This document shows, in pieces, positions 30,837-39,194 of a stretch of DNA of 64,000 nucleotides (its first letter is position 1; each line of letters opens with the position of its first letter). This DNA is from Myxococcus xanthus. GTDB lineage: Bacteria; Myxococcota; Myxococcia; Myxococcales; Myxococcaceae. The notes beneath the pieces are model-generated. The model ran no database searches, was not told where the DNA came from, and saw only the letters and a program-made list of their open reading frames with translations. The stretch lies in the NCBI RefSeq assembly GCF_900106535.1, contig NZ_FNOH01000003.1, positions 620,001 through 684,000 of the forward strand, read 5' to 3'. A program made the translations under genes and the position numbers.

Positions 30837-31167
30837 ATGTCGACGCCCGTGCCCGACCGCCTGCGCCTGCCCTTCCACTTCGACGCCGCGCCGCGCCAGC
30901 AGGAGCTCGCGGCATTGTCCGCCGAGGCGTGGTTGCGCGGACGGCGAGGTGCGGCTCCACGTCCCCATCACCACGCACCCCGACGTGGCCTTCTTCCTCG
31001 GCGGCGAGCGAGTCGTCCTCCAGCCCGGTGAGTGCTGGTACCTGGACTTCAACCGTCCCCACCGGGTGGACAACCCCAGCGACACCGACCGCGTCCACCG
31101 GGTGCTGGACTGCGACGTGAATGACTGGCTGCGAGACGTCTTCACGCGGGCCGTGAATGGGCGCTGA
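30837..31167 (+). pseudogene. Aspartyl/asparaginyl beta-hydroxylase gene with internal deletion and frameshift
   Basis: The ATG at 30837 has GAGGAG upstream and encodes about 32 residues typical of the start of these enzymes (LRLPFHFDAAPRQQEL, ending AEAW). Around 30930-30940 the homologous reading jumps to another frame, continuing ADGEVRLHVPITTHPDVAFFLGGE and WYLDFNRPHRVDN to the TAA-free end at 31167 (TGA). The middle of the domain, including the first iron-binding His/Asp region, is missing, while the distal His survives in RPHRV. I infer a deletion of some 70-90 codons. The remaining fragments cannot give an active Fe(II)/2-oxoglutarate hydroxylase. Confidence 0.72.
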
Positions 31168-31206
31168 AGCCTTCGAACGATTCTGGCTCCGCCGCAGCGA
31201 GCTCGC

Positions 31207-31704
31207 TCAGTGCTGCCCCCGCGCCGCGACGGCGTCCTGGATGAGCCCGGCGAGCAGCATGAGGGACTTCGGATCCTTGCTCGCGCGCACGCGCCAGGAG
31301 CCAGCGCGGGTATGCAGCACCAGCCGGTACGACTCCTCGGCGAGGACGAGCCGCGCGATGCAGCCGAAGATGACCATGACGACGGCGATCAGCGCCGCCT
31401 CATAGCCCCCCTTCGCCGTGCTGCTGGAGACGGACAGCGCGGACAGAGCCGGCAGCCCCACGCTCATGCACAGGCCCAGCGTGGCCAACACAGGAACCAT
31501 GCGAGGCGTGCGCCGCACCGTCTCCACCCGCTGGACGTCCGCGAGCAGCAGCGTCTTGCCCCGGGCGACGATCCGCTCGGTCGTCACACGCAGGCCGGCG
31601 TCCTGAAAGAGCGGCACTTCGGAAGGAGCGGGCGGCGCAACCAGCGGGCGGTCCGGAAACGCGGGAGTGGCGGGCACCGCGGACACGGCGAGAGGCTCAA
31701 TCAT
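31207..31704 (-). CDS. DUF6232-like small membrane protein
   Basis: A 165-residue protein with a short Pro/Ala-rich start, a small beta segment (PLFQDAGLRVTTERIVARGKTLLLADVQRVE) typical of DUF6232, two hydrophobic helices (~70-90 and 98-118), then a beta hairpin (YRLVLHTRAGSWRVRASKDPKSL) and a final helix. The fold resembles PH-like membrane proteins of unknown role. The start at 31704 overlaps the end of the upstream receiver-like gene by 8 bases (ATGATTGA), so the two are coupled. Confidence 0.78.
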   Translation of the reverse strand: MIEPLAVSAVPATPAFPDRPLVAPPAPSEVPLFQDAGLRVTTERIVARGKTLLLADVQRVETVRRTPRMVPVLATLGLCMSVGLPALSALSVSSSTAKGGYEAALIAVVMVIFGCIARLVLAEESYRLVLHTRAGSWRVRASKDPKSLMLLAGLIQDAVAARGQH

Positions 31705-32110
31705 GGGGCGACTCGGTCGACGGCGGCACGGCCCCGCCGGGAGAGATGAATACGGAACTCGGATGACCTGGAACGTGGGCCAGCAACACCCGGCGCAGCT
31801 CACCGAGCGGCCCGCCCAGCGCGAAACAGTCGCGGGCGCCCAGCCGCAGGGCGAGTCCCATCAGCCGCTCATCGGCGAAGGGCAGCAGCACGATGATGGG
31901 CCCCTGGGGCGAAAGCTCCCGGGCGCGCTGAAGCCGGCGCTGGAGACTCTCACCGCGCTCGACGTGGACGAGCACGAGGTCTGGACACCCACCGGCCGGC
32001 GCGCCCGACTCCAGCGCGATGCCCAGCTCGGCCAGCACGTCCATCAGGAGCGAGCTGAGCGACGCATCCCCTCCGAGCAGGAGGGCACGGGCAATGGACG
32101 AGGACTTCAC
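31697..32110 (-). CDS. Degenerate receiver-like protein
   Basis: A 137-residue protein with the alternating helix/strand pattern of a CheY fold (ARALLLGGDASLSSLLMDVLAELG, PDLVLVHVERGE, PIIVLLPFADERL, GARDCFALGGPLGELRRVL). The acidic pair is replaced by GGD, the phospho-acceptor position is VHV, and the conserved Lys is absent. It cannot be phosphorylated normally. It is read leftward downstream of the kinase/NtrC pair (about 120 bp after the NtrC gene) and is coupled to the DUF6232-like gene. Confidence 0.65.
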   Translation of the reverse strand: MKSSSIARALLLGGDASLSSLLMDVLAELGIALESGAPAGGCPDLVLVHVERGESLQRRLQRARELSPQGPIIVLLPFADERLMGLALRLGARDCFALGGPLGELRRVLLAHVPGHPSSVFISPGGAVPPSTESPHD

Positions 32111-32232
32111 GTTGCAACATCAAGCAATGCCCATGCCCGCTGTCCCCGCCCCGAGAGCCCGGGCAACGTGCGGATGAACCGTTGCATCACGCCAGACGTC
32201 CCTGGCGGATTACCACGGTGTCTCGCGCGCCC

Positions 32233-33591
32233 CTACCCGCGCTCCCGTTCGCGCCGGTGGATGGTGGACACATCGATGCCGAGCACCTCCGCGGCGCGCG
32301 TCTTGTTCCCGCCGCAGCGTGTCACCATCCACGCGATGTACTCCGCCTCCAGCCGCCGCAGGGGCCACAGCGCGTGCTGCGCCATCACCAAGGGCTGCAC
32401 CTCCGGCGCCTCGGGTGGCAGGTGTGGGCGCAACTCCTCCAGCCCCACGACTTCGCTCGCCACCATCACCGCCAGCCGCTCTATCAGGTTCTCCAGCTCA
32501 CGCACGTTTCCCGGCCAAGGCAAGGTCGCGAGCGCGGCCACCGCCTCCGGAGACAGGGACTGCATGCGGGAGCGAGGGTTGCGCGCGCGGGCGCGAGCCG
32601 TGAAGTGCTCCACCAACAAGGGGATGTCCTCGCGCCGCTCCGCCAGCGGAGGCAACAGCAGTGTCACGACATTGAGCCGGTAGAACAGGTCCGCGCGGAA
32701 GCGGCCCTCGCGCACGCGGGCGTCCAGGTCCTGGTGCGTGGCGGCGACGATGCGCACGTCCACGGTGCGGCTGCCGTCGGCGCCCACCGCGCGCACCTCG
32801 CCGTCCTCCAGGACGCGCAGCAGGCGGGCCTGGAGCTCCAGCGGCATGTCGCCAATCTCGTCCAGGAACAGCGTGCCCCCATCCGCCTCCACGAAGAGGC
32901 CGCGGCGGGCGTGGGTCGCGCCGGTGAAGGCCCCCTTGAGGTGACCGAACAGCTCACTCTCCAGCAAGTCATGTGGCAGCGCCGTGCAGTTGACCGCCAC
33001 GAAGGGCCCGGAGGCGCGAGGCCCCTGGAAGTGCAGCGCGCGCGCCACCAACTCCTTGCCCGTGCCGCTCGGGCCTCGCAGCAGCACCGCCGCCTGGGCG
33101 TAGGCCACGCGGTCGATGAGCTCGTAGAGGTTCCGCATCGCCGCGCTTCGGCCCACCAGCGCCCCCAGCCCGCTGCGCTCGGCGGCGGCGCGCCGCAGGG
33201 CCCGGTTCTCCACCTGGAGCCTGCGCTCCTTCAAGGCGCGCTCGAGGAAGAGCAGCACCTCATCCAAGCGGAAGGGCTTGGTGAAGTAGTGGTACGCGCC
33301 GCGCTTCATCGCCTCCACCGCGCTCTCCACGCCGCCGAAGGCCGTCATCATCAACACGGGGATGTCCGAGTCGAGCGCCCGCACGGCCTCCAGCACGTCC
33401 AGGCCGTCCACCCCTTCCATGCGCAAGTCACACAGCACCGCGTCGTAGGCCTGTGCGCGCGCCATCCGGATGGCCGCTTCGCCGCCCGTAGCCAGGTCCA
33501 CGACATACCCCGCGTCCGTGAGGGGCTCCCGCAGCATGAGGCCCATGTCCACGTGGTCATCGACGACCAGGATGCGTCCTTCAACCGACAT
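32233..33591 (-). CDS. Sigma-54-dependent response regulator (NtrC family)
   Basis: A 452-residue regulator. Receiver (4-122; VDDH 9-12, D55 in [14 protein letters not shown] lysine), AAA+ domain (~145-370; Walker A GPSGTGKE, intact GAFTGA in [16 protein letters not shown], Walker [10 protein letters not shown]) and a C-terminal helix-turn-helix ([21 protein letters not shown]). The ATG at 33591 overlaps the last codons of the upstream kinase by 11 bases, marking a cognate pair. Longer frames upstream are not coding. Confidence 0.95.
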   Translation of the reverse strand: MSVEGRILVVDDHVDMGLMLREPLTDAGYVVDLATGGEAAIRMARAQAYDAVLCDLRMEGVDGLDVLEAVRALDSDIPVLMMTAFGGVESAVEAMKRGAYHYFTKPFRLDEVLLFLERALKERRLQVENRALRRAAAERSGLGALVGRSAAMRNLYELIDRVAYAQAAVLLRGPSGTGKELVARALHFQGPRASGPFVAVNCTALPHDLLESELFGHLKGAFTGATHARRGLFVEADGGTLFLDEIGDMPLELQARLLRVLEDGEVRAVGADGSRTVDVRIVAATHQDLDARVREGRFRADLFYRLNVVTLLLPPLAERREDIPLLVEHFTARARARNPRSRMQSLSPEAVAALATLPWPGNVRELENLIERLAVMVASEVVGLEELRPHLPPEAPEVQPLVMAQHALWPLRRLEAEYIAWMVTRCGGNKTRAAEVLGIDVSTIHRRERERG

Positions 33592-35689
33592 GCCGCTCCT
33601 CCGCGCTGGGCTTCGCGATGGGCCAAAGCACCGTGACGCAGGTGCCCCGCCCCTCCTCGCTCTCCAGCTCCAGCCGGCCACCATGGTTGCGCACGACGTG
33701 AGCCACCATCGTCAGGCCCAGTCCCGTGCCCTGTCCCCGCTTCTTGGTGGTGAAGAAGGGGTCGAATACCTGATTGAGGTGCTCCCGGGGAATGCCGCAG
33801 CCGTCGTCGCGGAGGGTGAGCGCCACCAGCCCCCACGGCTCCGCCTCTGGCACCGCCGCGGCCAGCGTCACCTGCCCGCCCTCGCCACACGCGTGGCAGG
33901 CGTTGAGCGCCAGATTCACCAGCACCTGCTGGAGCTGGTCCGGGTCCGCGGCCAGTGGAGGCAGCGTCTCCGGAACGGTCACCTCGAAGCGAACCCCGCG
34001 CCGCTCCACTTCCATGCGCAGCAACTCCTGGACGTCCTGGAGCAGGGAGATGAGCGGCACCGGCCGCACCGCCGTGGGCTGGAGGCGCGAGAAGTCCAGG
34101 AGCTGCCGCAGCGTGCGGCTCACCCGGTCGATCTGCTCGATGATGACGGCAATGCCAGGCCCCTGCGGGTGTTCCCTGCCCAGCTTGCCCAGCACGTACT
34201 CCGCGCGCCCACGCACCACGCCCAGCGGCGTGCCAATCTCATGCGCGATACCAGCGGCGAGCACCCCCACCGTGGCCAGCTTCTCCGCGCGCAGCAACTG
34301 CGTCTCCAGCGCGCGCACGTTGCTCAGGTCCTCCACCACCAACAAGGTCTGGACCTCCGGGTGGCGCGCCTCCAGCGGCACCGCGTGGAGATTGAAACGG
34401 CCCTCCTCGCCGAAGAGCACCAGCGTCTCACCCAGGATGCCATGGGCGCGCGACTCGCTCGCGGCGGCCTCCACCAGGGCGCGAATCCGGGACACCACGG
34501 GTGCCGGTGCCTGGGGGAACGCCGTCTCCAACGGCGCGCCAATGGCGTCCGGAGGCATGCGCTCGCGGAGCACCTGGTTCACCGCGCTGATGCGCCCGTC
34601 CACGGTGAGCGCCAGCACCCCGGAAGGAATGTGGTCGAGAATCTTCTGCGTCTTGTCGTGCAGGTGCGCCAGTTGGTCCGCGTGCTGACGGCTCTCTCGC
34701 AAGGCGGCCGCGCGGCGCTGCGCCAGCACCACGTACACGGCGAACGTCACCAGGAAGAGCGCCACGAGCAGCGCCGCGGCCAGGAGCCGCCAGATGAGGG
34801 CCTGCTGATGCGATCGCAGCGTCGCGGTAGACACCAACGTGGCCGCGGCCCAATGGCTGCCACCTCGGACGCGGATGGGCGTGAACACGGCGATGGCCTC
34901 CGAGCGGCCCAGGCCCAATCGCTCGGCCTCCTCCGCGCGCAGCGGCAACGCGCCGCGCTCCCCCTCGCGCATGCGAGCCGCCAGCGTCGTGAAGCCCGGC
35001 ACCCATGCGCCCTCCGTCTCCAGGCGCCGGAACCAGTCCGCCAGGGTGGCGTCGCTGGCGGAGGTCGGATGACCATAGGTGCCCAGGAGCAACAGCCGCG
35101 CGTCCGGGTCCGACGTCACGATGCGCAGCGGCGTGAAGAAGGATGTCGTGTCGACGAGCACCGCCACCGCGCCCTCGGGCCGGCCTTGCTCATCCACGGG
35201 CAGCGCCGTGGCCATGACCCGCAGCGAGTCCAAGCCGCCATCCTCCATGGGAGGTGACAGCGTGACGTCCCCCGGCGGCCGCAGCAGGGCCCGCCGGGCC
35301 GCCTCCGCCATCTGCGCCAACACGGGCGCTCGCGCTACTTGCTTGCCCATGCGCCGGTCCAACATGCGCAGCCATTCCTTGCCGTTGGCGTCGTAGGCGA
35401 TGAGGACCTTGTACTGGCCCACCGCCTCCAACAGGGCCCGCATCTCCCGCCGGTGCTCCGCCAACGTGCCGGGCTGGGACATCAGCTCCCCGGCGAAGCG
35501 CAGGTCCTCCGCCACGTCCTCCAGCGTCTCCGCCACCCCGCGTGTGGCCTCATCCAACTGGGCCTGGCGCTCCACCGCGAACTGGTGCCACTGCGCCTCC
35601 CGGTTGCGCTCCAACAGGGTGAACACCCCCACCCCCACCGTCGTGAGGGCGACACAGAGCAACAGGATGGGGACGAGCGCGTACCGCAT
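33581..35689 (-). CDS. Membrane sensor histidine kinase (partner of the NtrC-type regulator)
   Basis: A 702-residue kinase. Membrane helix 1 (~5-25), a large periplasmic sensor region (~27-285, mixed alpha/beta, double-Cache-like), membrane helix 2 (~298-322), a PAS domain (~340-460) and the transmitter: H483 in GIAHEIGTPLGVV, an N box NLALNACHA, a G1 box DDGCGIP and a G2 box GTGLGLTMVAHVV. The sequence HEIGTPL (Gly in place of Arg-Asn) places it with the NtrB/ZraS-like kinases that act on sigma-54 regulators. It is divergent from aibR. Confidence 0.93.
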   Translation of the reverse strand: MRYALVPILLLCVALTTVGVGVFTLLERNREAQWHQFAVERQAQLDEATRGVAETLEDVAEDLRFAGELMSQPGTLAEHRREMRALLEAVGQYKVLIAYDANGKEWLRMLDRRMGKQVARAPVLAQMAEAARRALLRPPGDVTLSPPMEDGGLDSLRVMATALPVDEQGRPEGAVAVLVDTTSFFTPLRIVTSDPDARLLLLGTYGHPTSASDATLADWFRRLETEGAWVPGFTTLAARMREGERGALPLRAEEAERLGLGRSEAIAVFTPIRVRGGSHWAAATLVSTATLRSHQQALIWRLLAAALLVALFLVTFAVYVVLAQRRAAALRESRQHADQLAHLHDKTQKILDHIPSGVLALTVDGRISAVNQVLRERMPPDAIGAPLETAFPQAPAPVVSRIRALVEAAASESRAHGILGETLVLFGEEGRFNLHAVPLEARHPEVQTLLVVEDLSNVRALETQLLRAEKLATVGVLAAGIAHEIGTPLGVVRGRAEYVLGKLGREHPQGPGIAVIIEQIDRVSRTLRQLLDFSRLQPTAVRPVPLISLLQDVQELLRMEVERRGVRFEVTVPETLPPLAADPDQLQQVLVNLALNACHACGEGGQVTLAAAVPEAEPWGLVALTLRDDGCGIPREHLNQVFDPFFTTKKRGQGTGLGLTMVAHVVRNHGGRLELESEEGRGTCVTVLWPIAKPSAEERHVG

Positions 35690-35781
35690 GGCCCGCGGAG
35701 TCTAACCGCCAGCCCCTCCCCAACCCCTTGAAATAGCAGGGAAATCAGGAGGCTCGCCGGCCCGGGGGCCGACTTTGGCGA

Positions 35782-35810
35782 TTGACACTCCGCGTCGGGC
35801 GCTGCTACCT
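35782..35810 (+). promoter_or_regulatory. Promoter of the aib operon
   Basis: TTGACA (35782-35787) is a perfect -35 box. After 17 bases CTACCT (35805-35810) sits at the -10 position, and its last bases belong to the TetR operator. Transcription would begin near 35817. Confidence 0.65.
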
Positions 35811-35824
35811 ACCGGTCGGTAGGT
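35807..35824. promoter_or_regulatory. AibR (TetR-type) operator
   Basis: ACCTACCG (35807-35814) and CGGTAGGT (35817-35824) are perfect 8-bp inverted arms around a 2-bp centre. The dyad covers the -10 region and start point, 18 bases before the GTG of aibR. Binding would block the promoter of the whole operon; isovaleryl-CoA is the known inducer of AibR in M. xanthus. Confidence 0.85.
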
Positions 35825-35842
35825 CTCCAGAAGGGAGCAGAC

Positions 35843-36529
35843 GTGACGAACACCGGAGGACGGAAGCCGGACGAGGGCGAGCGCTACCGAGCCATCCTTG
35901 AAACGGCGGCGCGGCTCATCTGTGACCGGGGGTACGAGGGCACGTCGATGCAGGAGATCGCCGCCGCGTGCCGGATGACGAAGGCGGGCCTCTACCACCA
36001 CATCCAGAACAAGGAGCAGTTGCTCTTCGCCATCATGAACTACGGGATGGACCTGTTCGAGGAGCAGGTCCTCTCGCGGGTGCAGGACATCGCGAATCCG
36101 GTGGAGCGGCTTCGCGCGTGCATGCGCCACAACATCCTGCTGGTGACGCGGGGGTGGAGCAAGGAGGTCATCATCATCCTCCACGAGCACGCCACGCTCA
36201 CCGGCGAGACGCGCGCCTTCATCGACGCCCGGAAGAAGAAGTACGTGGACTTCCTGGAGGAGGCCTTTTCGCAGGCCTCGCAGCAGGGCCTCATCCGCCC
36301 CGTGGACCCGACGGTGGGCGCCTTCTCGTTCCTGGGAATGGTGCTGTGGATCTACAAGTGGTTCAAGCCGGACGGGCGCCTCACGGATGAGCAGATCGCC
36401 GACGGCATGGTGGGCATGTTGTTCCCGCCCTTCGCCGCCGCTGGGGACACCGCTGGACAGGCAGGGCCCTCCCCGTTGCGCATGGTGCCGAGCGTGTCGG
36501 CCACCGGCACGGATTCGGAGGACGCATGA
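35843..36529 (+). CDS. aibR: TetR-family regulator AibR
   Basis: A 228-residue TetR repressor. The N-terminal helix-turn-helix (about 12-58: RYRAILETAARLICDRGYEGTSMQEIAAACRMTKAGLYHHIQNK) is canonical. The all-helical C-terminal domain should hold the ligand pocket. In M. xanthus AibR represses the alternative isovaleryl-CoA operon and is released by isovaleryl-CoA. The same order of genes follows here, and an inverted repeat covers the promoter. GTG 35843 is preceded by AAGGGAG. The stop overlaps aibA (ATGA). Confidence 0.93.
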   Translation: MTNTGGRKPDEGERYRAILETAARLICDRGYEGTSMQEIAAACRMTKAGLYHHIQNKEQLLFAIMNYGMDLFEEQVLSRVQDIANPVERLRACMRHNILLVTRGWSKEVIIILHEHATLTGETRAFIDARKKKYVDFLEEAFSQASQQGLIRPVDPTVGAFSFLGMVLWIYKWFKPDGRLTDEQIADGMVGMLFPPFAAAGDTAGQAGPSPLRMVPSVSATGTDSEDA

Positions 36530-37323
36530 AGACGGCGCGCTGGTGCTCGCTGGAGGAGGCGGTGGCTTCCATTCCGGATGGCGCGTCGCTGGCCACCGGC
36601 GGTTTCATGCTGGGTCGCGCCCCCATGGCGCTGGTGATGGAGCTCATCGCGCAGGGCAAGCGCGACCTGGGCCTCATCTCCCTCCCCAACCCGCTGCCCG
36701 CGGAGTTCCTCGTGGCGGGCGGCTGTCTGGCCAGGCTGGAGATTGCCTTCGGCGCGCTGAGCCTCCAGGGCCGCGTGCGTCCCATGCCCTGCCTCAAGCG
36801 GGCCATGGAGCAAGGCACCCTCGCCTGGCGCGAACATGATGGCTACCGCGTCGTCCAGCGGCTGCGCGCCGCGTCCATGGGGCTGCCCTTCATCCCCGCG
36901 CCGGACGCGGACGTGTCCGGGCTGGCACGGACGGAGCCGCCTCCCACGGTGGAGGACCCCTTCACCGGCCTGCGCGTGGCGGTGGAGCCTGCCTTCTATC
37001 CGGACGTGGCGTTGCTCCACGCGCGCGCCGCGGACGAGCGCGGCAACCTCTACATGGAAGACCCGACCACGGACCTGCTGGTGGCGGGCGCGGCGAAGCG
37101 GGTGATTGCCACGGTGGAGGAGCGGGTGGCGAAGCTGCCTCGCGCCACCCTGCCCGGCTTCCAGGTGGACCGCATCGTCCTGGCTCCCGGCGGCGCCCTG
37201 CCCACCGGCTGCGCCGGACTCTACCCGCACGACGACGAAATGCTGGCCCGCTACCTGTCGCTGGCGGAGACGGGCCGTGAAGCGGAGTTCCTGGAAACGT
37301 TGCTGACGCGGAGGGCGGCATGA
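36526..37323 (+). CDS. aibA: AibA, subunit A of 3-methylglutaconyl-CoA decarboxylase
   Basis: A 265-residue protein with the CoA-transferase family I subunit A fold (DGASLATGGFMLGRAPMAL, the PAPDADVSGLARTEPP and VAVEPAFYPDVALLHARAADERGN segments). With AibB it forms a complex that decarboxylates 3-methylglutaconyl-CoA to 3,3-dimethylacrylyl-CoA rather than moving CoA. It belongs to the alternative route from acetyl-CoA to isovaleryl-CoA used for iso-branched fatty acids when leucine breakdown is limiting. It overlaps both neighbours by 4 bases, so translation is coupled and subunits are made in equal amounts. Confidence 0.92.
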   Translation: MKTARWCSLEEAVASIPDGASLATGGFMLGRAPMALVMELIAQGKRDLGLISLPNPLPAEFLVAGGCLARLEIAFGALSLQGRVRPMPCLKRAMEQGTLAWREHDGYRVVQRLRAASMGLPFIPAPDADVSGLARTEPPPTVEDPFTGLRVAVEPAFYPDVALLHARAADERGNLYMEDPTTDLLVAGAAKRVIATVEERVAKLPRATLPGFQVDRIVLAPGGALPTGCAGLYPHDDEMLARYLSLAETGREAEFLETLLTRRAA

Positions 37324-38060
37324 GCGCGACGCTGGACATCACCCCAGCGGAGACCGTGGTCTCCCTGCTGGCGCGGCAGATTGATGACGGCGGCGTGGTG
37401 GCCACGGGCGTGGCGTCACCGCTGGCCATCCTGGCCATCGCCGTGGCGCGCGCGACGCACGCGCCGGACCTGACGTACCTGGCCTGCGTGGGCTCGTTGG
37501 ATCCGGAGATTCCCACGCTGCTGCCCTCCTCCGAGGACCTGGGCTACCTGGATGGCCGGTCCGCGGAAATCACCATTCCGGACCTGTTCGACCACGCGCG
37601 GCGCGGCCGGGTGGACACCGTCTTCTTCGGCGCGGCCGAGGTGGATGCCGAGGGCCGCACCAACATGACGGCCAGCGGCAGCCTGGACAAGCCGCGGACG
37701 AAGTTCCCCGGCGTGGCGGGCGCAGCGACGCTGCGGCAGTGGGTGCGCCGGCCGGTGCTGTTGGTGCCGCGCCAGTCGCGCCGCAACCTGGTGCCGGAGG
37801 TGCAGGTCGCCACCACGAGAGATCCGCGCCGGCCGGTGACGCTCATCTCCGACCTGGGCGTGTTCGAACTGGGCGCGTCCGGCGCGCGGCTGCTCGCGCG
37901 ACACCCCTGGGCCTCGGAAGAGCACATCGCGGAGCGCACGGGCTTCGCCTTCCAGGTCTCCGAAGCGCTGTCCGTCACCTCGCTTCCGGATGCCCGGACG
38001 GTGGCGGCCATTCGCGCCATCGATCCGCACGGCTACCGCGACGCGCTCGTCGGCGCCTGA
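37320..38060 (+). CDS. aibB: AibB, subunit B of 3-methylglutaconyl-CoA decarboxylase
   Basis: A 246-residue CoA-transferase family subunit B-like protein. Instead of the catalytic Glu of true CoA-transferases, the active-site strand reads LTYLACVGSLDP with Cys at residue 56, the position I recall as the catalytic Cys of M. xanthus AibB. This supports decarboxylase rather than transferase function. Other family segments are DGGVVATGVASPLAILAIAVA, DTVFFGAAEVDAEGRTN and RPVTLISDLGVFELG. It is coupled to aibA and separated by 47 bp from aibC. Confidence 0.93.
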   Translation: MSATLDITPAETVVSLLARQIDDGGVVATGVASPLAILAIAVARATHAPDLTYLACVGSLDPEIPTLLPSSEDLGYLDGRSAEITIPDLFDHARRGRVDTVFFGAAEVDAEGRTNMTASGSLDKPRTKFPGVAGAATLRQWVRRPVLLVPRQSRRNLVPEVQVATTRDPRRPVTLISDLGVFELGASGARLLARHPWASEEHIAERTGFAFQVSEALSVTSLPDARTVAAIRAIDPHGYRDALVGA

Positions 38061-38107
38061 GCAGGGCCGTTCCCCTTCCACGAATTCAGATGCACGGAGG
38101 CACCCAG

Positions 38108-39145
38108 ATGAAAGCCGTCGTACTGCGCAGCTTTGGTGAAGCGGGCAACCTGAAGATGGAGACCATGCCCATGCCCCGTCCCGGGCGTGGCGAGGTCCTC
38201 CTGCGCGTGCATGCCTGTGGCGTCTGCTACCACGACGTCATCAACCGCCGAGGCAACCTGCCCCGCACCAGCGTGCCCGCGATTCTTGGCCACGAGGCCG
38301 CGGGTGAAGTCATTGAAGTCGGCCCGGACACGCCAGGCTGGAAGACGGGAGACCGCGCCGCGACGCTCCAGCGCATGTCGTGCGGCGACTGCGCCCTGTG
38401 CCGCAGCGGCCGCAACAGCCTCTGCAAGACGGACAACCGCTTCTTCGGCGAGGAGCTGCCCGGTGGCTACGCCCAGTTCATGGTGGCCCCCGTCGGCGGA
38501 CTGGGCCGGGTGCCCGCGTCGCTGCCCTGGAACGAGGCGGCCACGGTGTGCTGCACCACCGGCACGGCCGTCCACACGGTGCGCACGCGCGGCAAGGTGC
38601 GCGCGGGCGAGACGGTGCTCATCACCGGCGCCAGTGGCGGCGTGGGCCTGTCCTCCGTGCAGCTCGCGCGGTTGGACGGCGCGCGCGTCATCGCGGTGAC
38701 GTCCAGCGAGGCGAAGGTGCAGGCGCTGAAGGAGGCGGGCGCGGACGAGGTCATCGTGTCGCGCGGGCTGGACTTCGCGTCGGACGTCCGCAAGCGCACC
38801 CAGGGCGCGGGTGTGGACGTGGCCGTCGAAATCGTCGGCAGCGCCACGTTCGACCAGACGCTGAAGTCCATGGCGCCCGGAGGCCGCGTGGTGGTGGTGG
38901 GCAACCTGGAGTCGGGGATGGTGCAGCTCAACCCGGGGCTCGTCATCGTCAAGGAGCTGGAGATCCTGGGGGCCTACGCCACCACGCAGGCGGAGCTGGA
39001 CGAGGCCCTGCGCCTGACGGCCACCGGCGGCGTGCGGCAGTTCGTGACGGACGCGGTGCCCCTGGCCGAGGCCGCGAAGGCCCACTTCCGGCTGGAGAAC
39101 CGCGAAGTGGCGGGCCGGCTGGTGCTGGTGCCCCCCGAGGCGTGA
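38108..39145 (+). CDS. aibC: AibC, zinc-dependent medium-chain reductase
   Basis: A 345-residue medium-chain dehydrogenase/reductase. The catalytic zinc ligands lie in HACGVCYHDVINR and LGHEAAGEV. The structural zinc loop has CGDCALCRSGRNSLC, and the NADP-binding Rossmann turn is ITGASGGVGLSSVQLA (about 178-193). In the aib pathway it reduces 3,3-dimethylacrylyl-CoA to isovaleryl-CoA. The ATG at 38108 has GGAGG upstream; a frame reaching back into aibB is not used. It lies between aibB and mvaS in the same operon. Confidence 0.93.
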   Translation: MKAVVLRSFGEAGNLKMETMPMPRPGRGEVLLRVHACGVCYHDVINRRGNLPRTSVPAILGHEAAGEVIEVGPDTPGWKTGDRAATLQRMSCGDCALCRSGRNSLCKTDNRFFGEELPGGYAQFMVAPVGGLGRVPASLPWNEAATVCCTTGTAVHTVRTRGKVRAGETVLITGASGGVGLSSVQLARLDGARVIAVTSSEAKVQALKEAGADEVIVSRGLDFASDVRKRTQGAGVDVAVEIVGSATFDQTLKSMAPGGRVVVVGNLESGMVQLNPGLVIVKELEILGAYATTQAELDEALRLTATGGVRQFVTDAVPLAEAAKAHFRLENREVAGRLVLVPPEA

Positions 39146-39194
39146 GCAAAGCGGCGGCTGGAATCCAGAGCACGACAAGGAATCGAGGAGTCCG

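Noticed and set aside
27733-31098. Leftward open frame of about 1100 codons antisense to the CHASE2 and GAF/GGDEF genes
   Set aside because: It is a shadow of high third-position GC: rich in Arg, Gln, His and Gly, no domain pattern, and the rightward genes on the other strand have clear domains.
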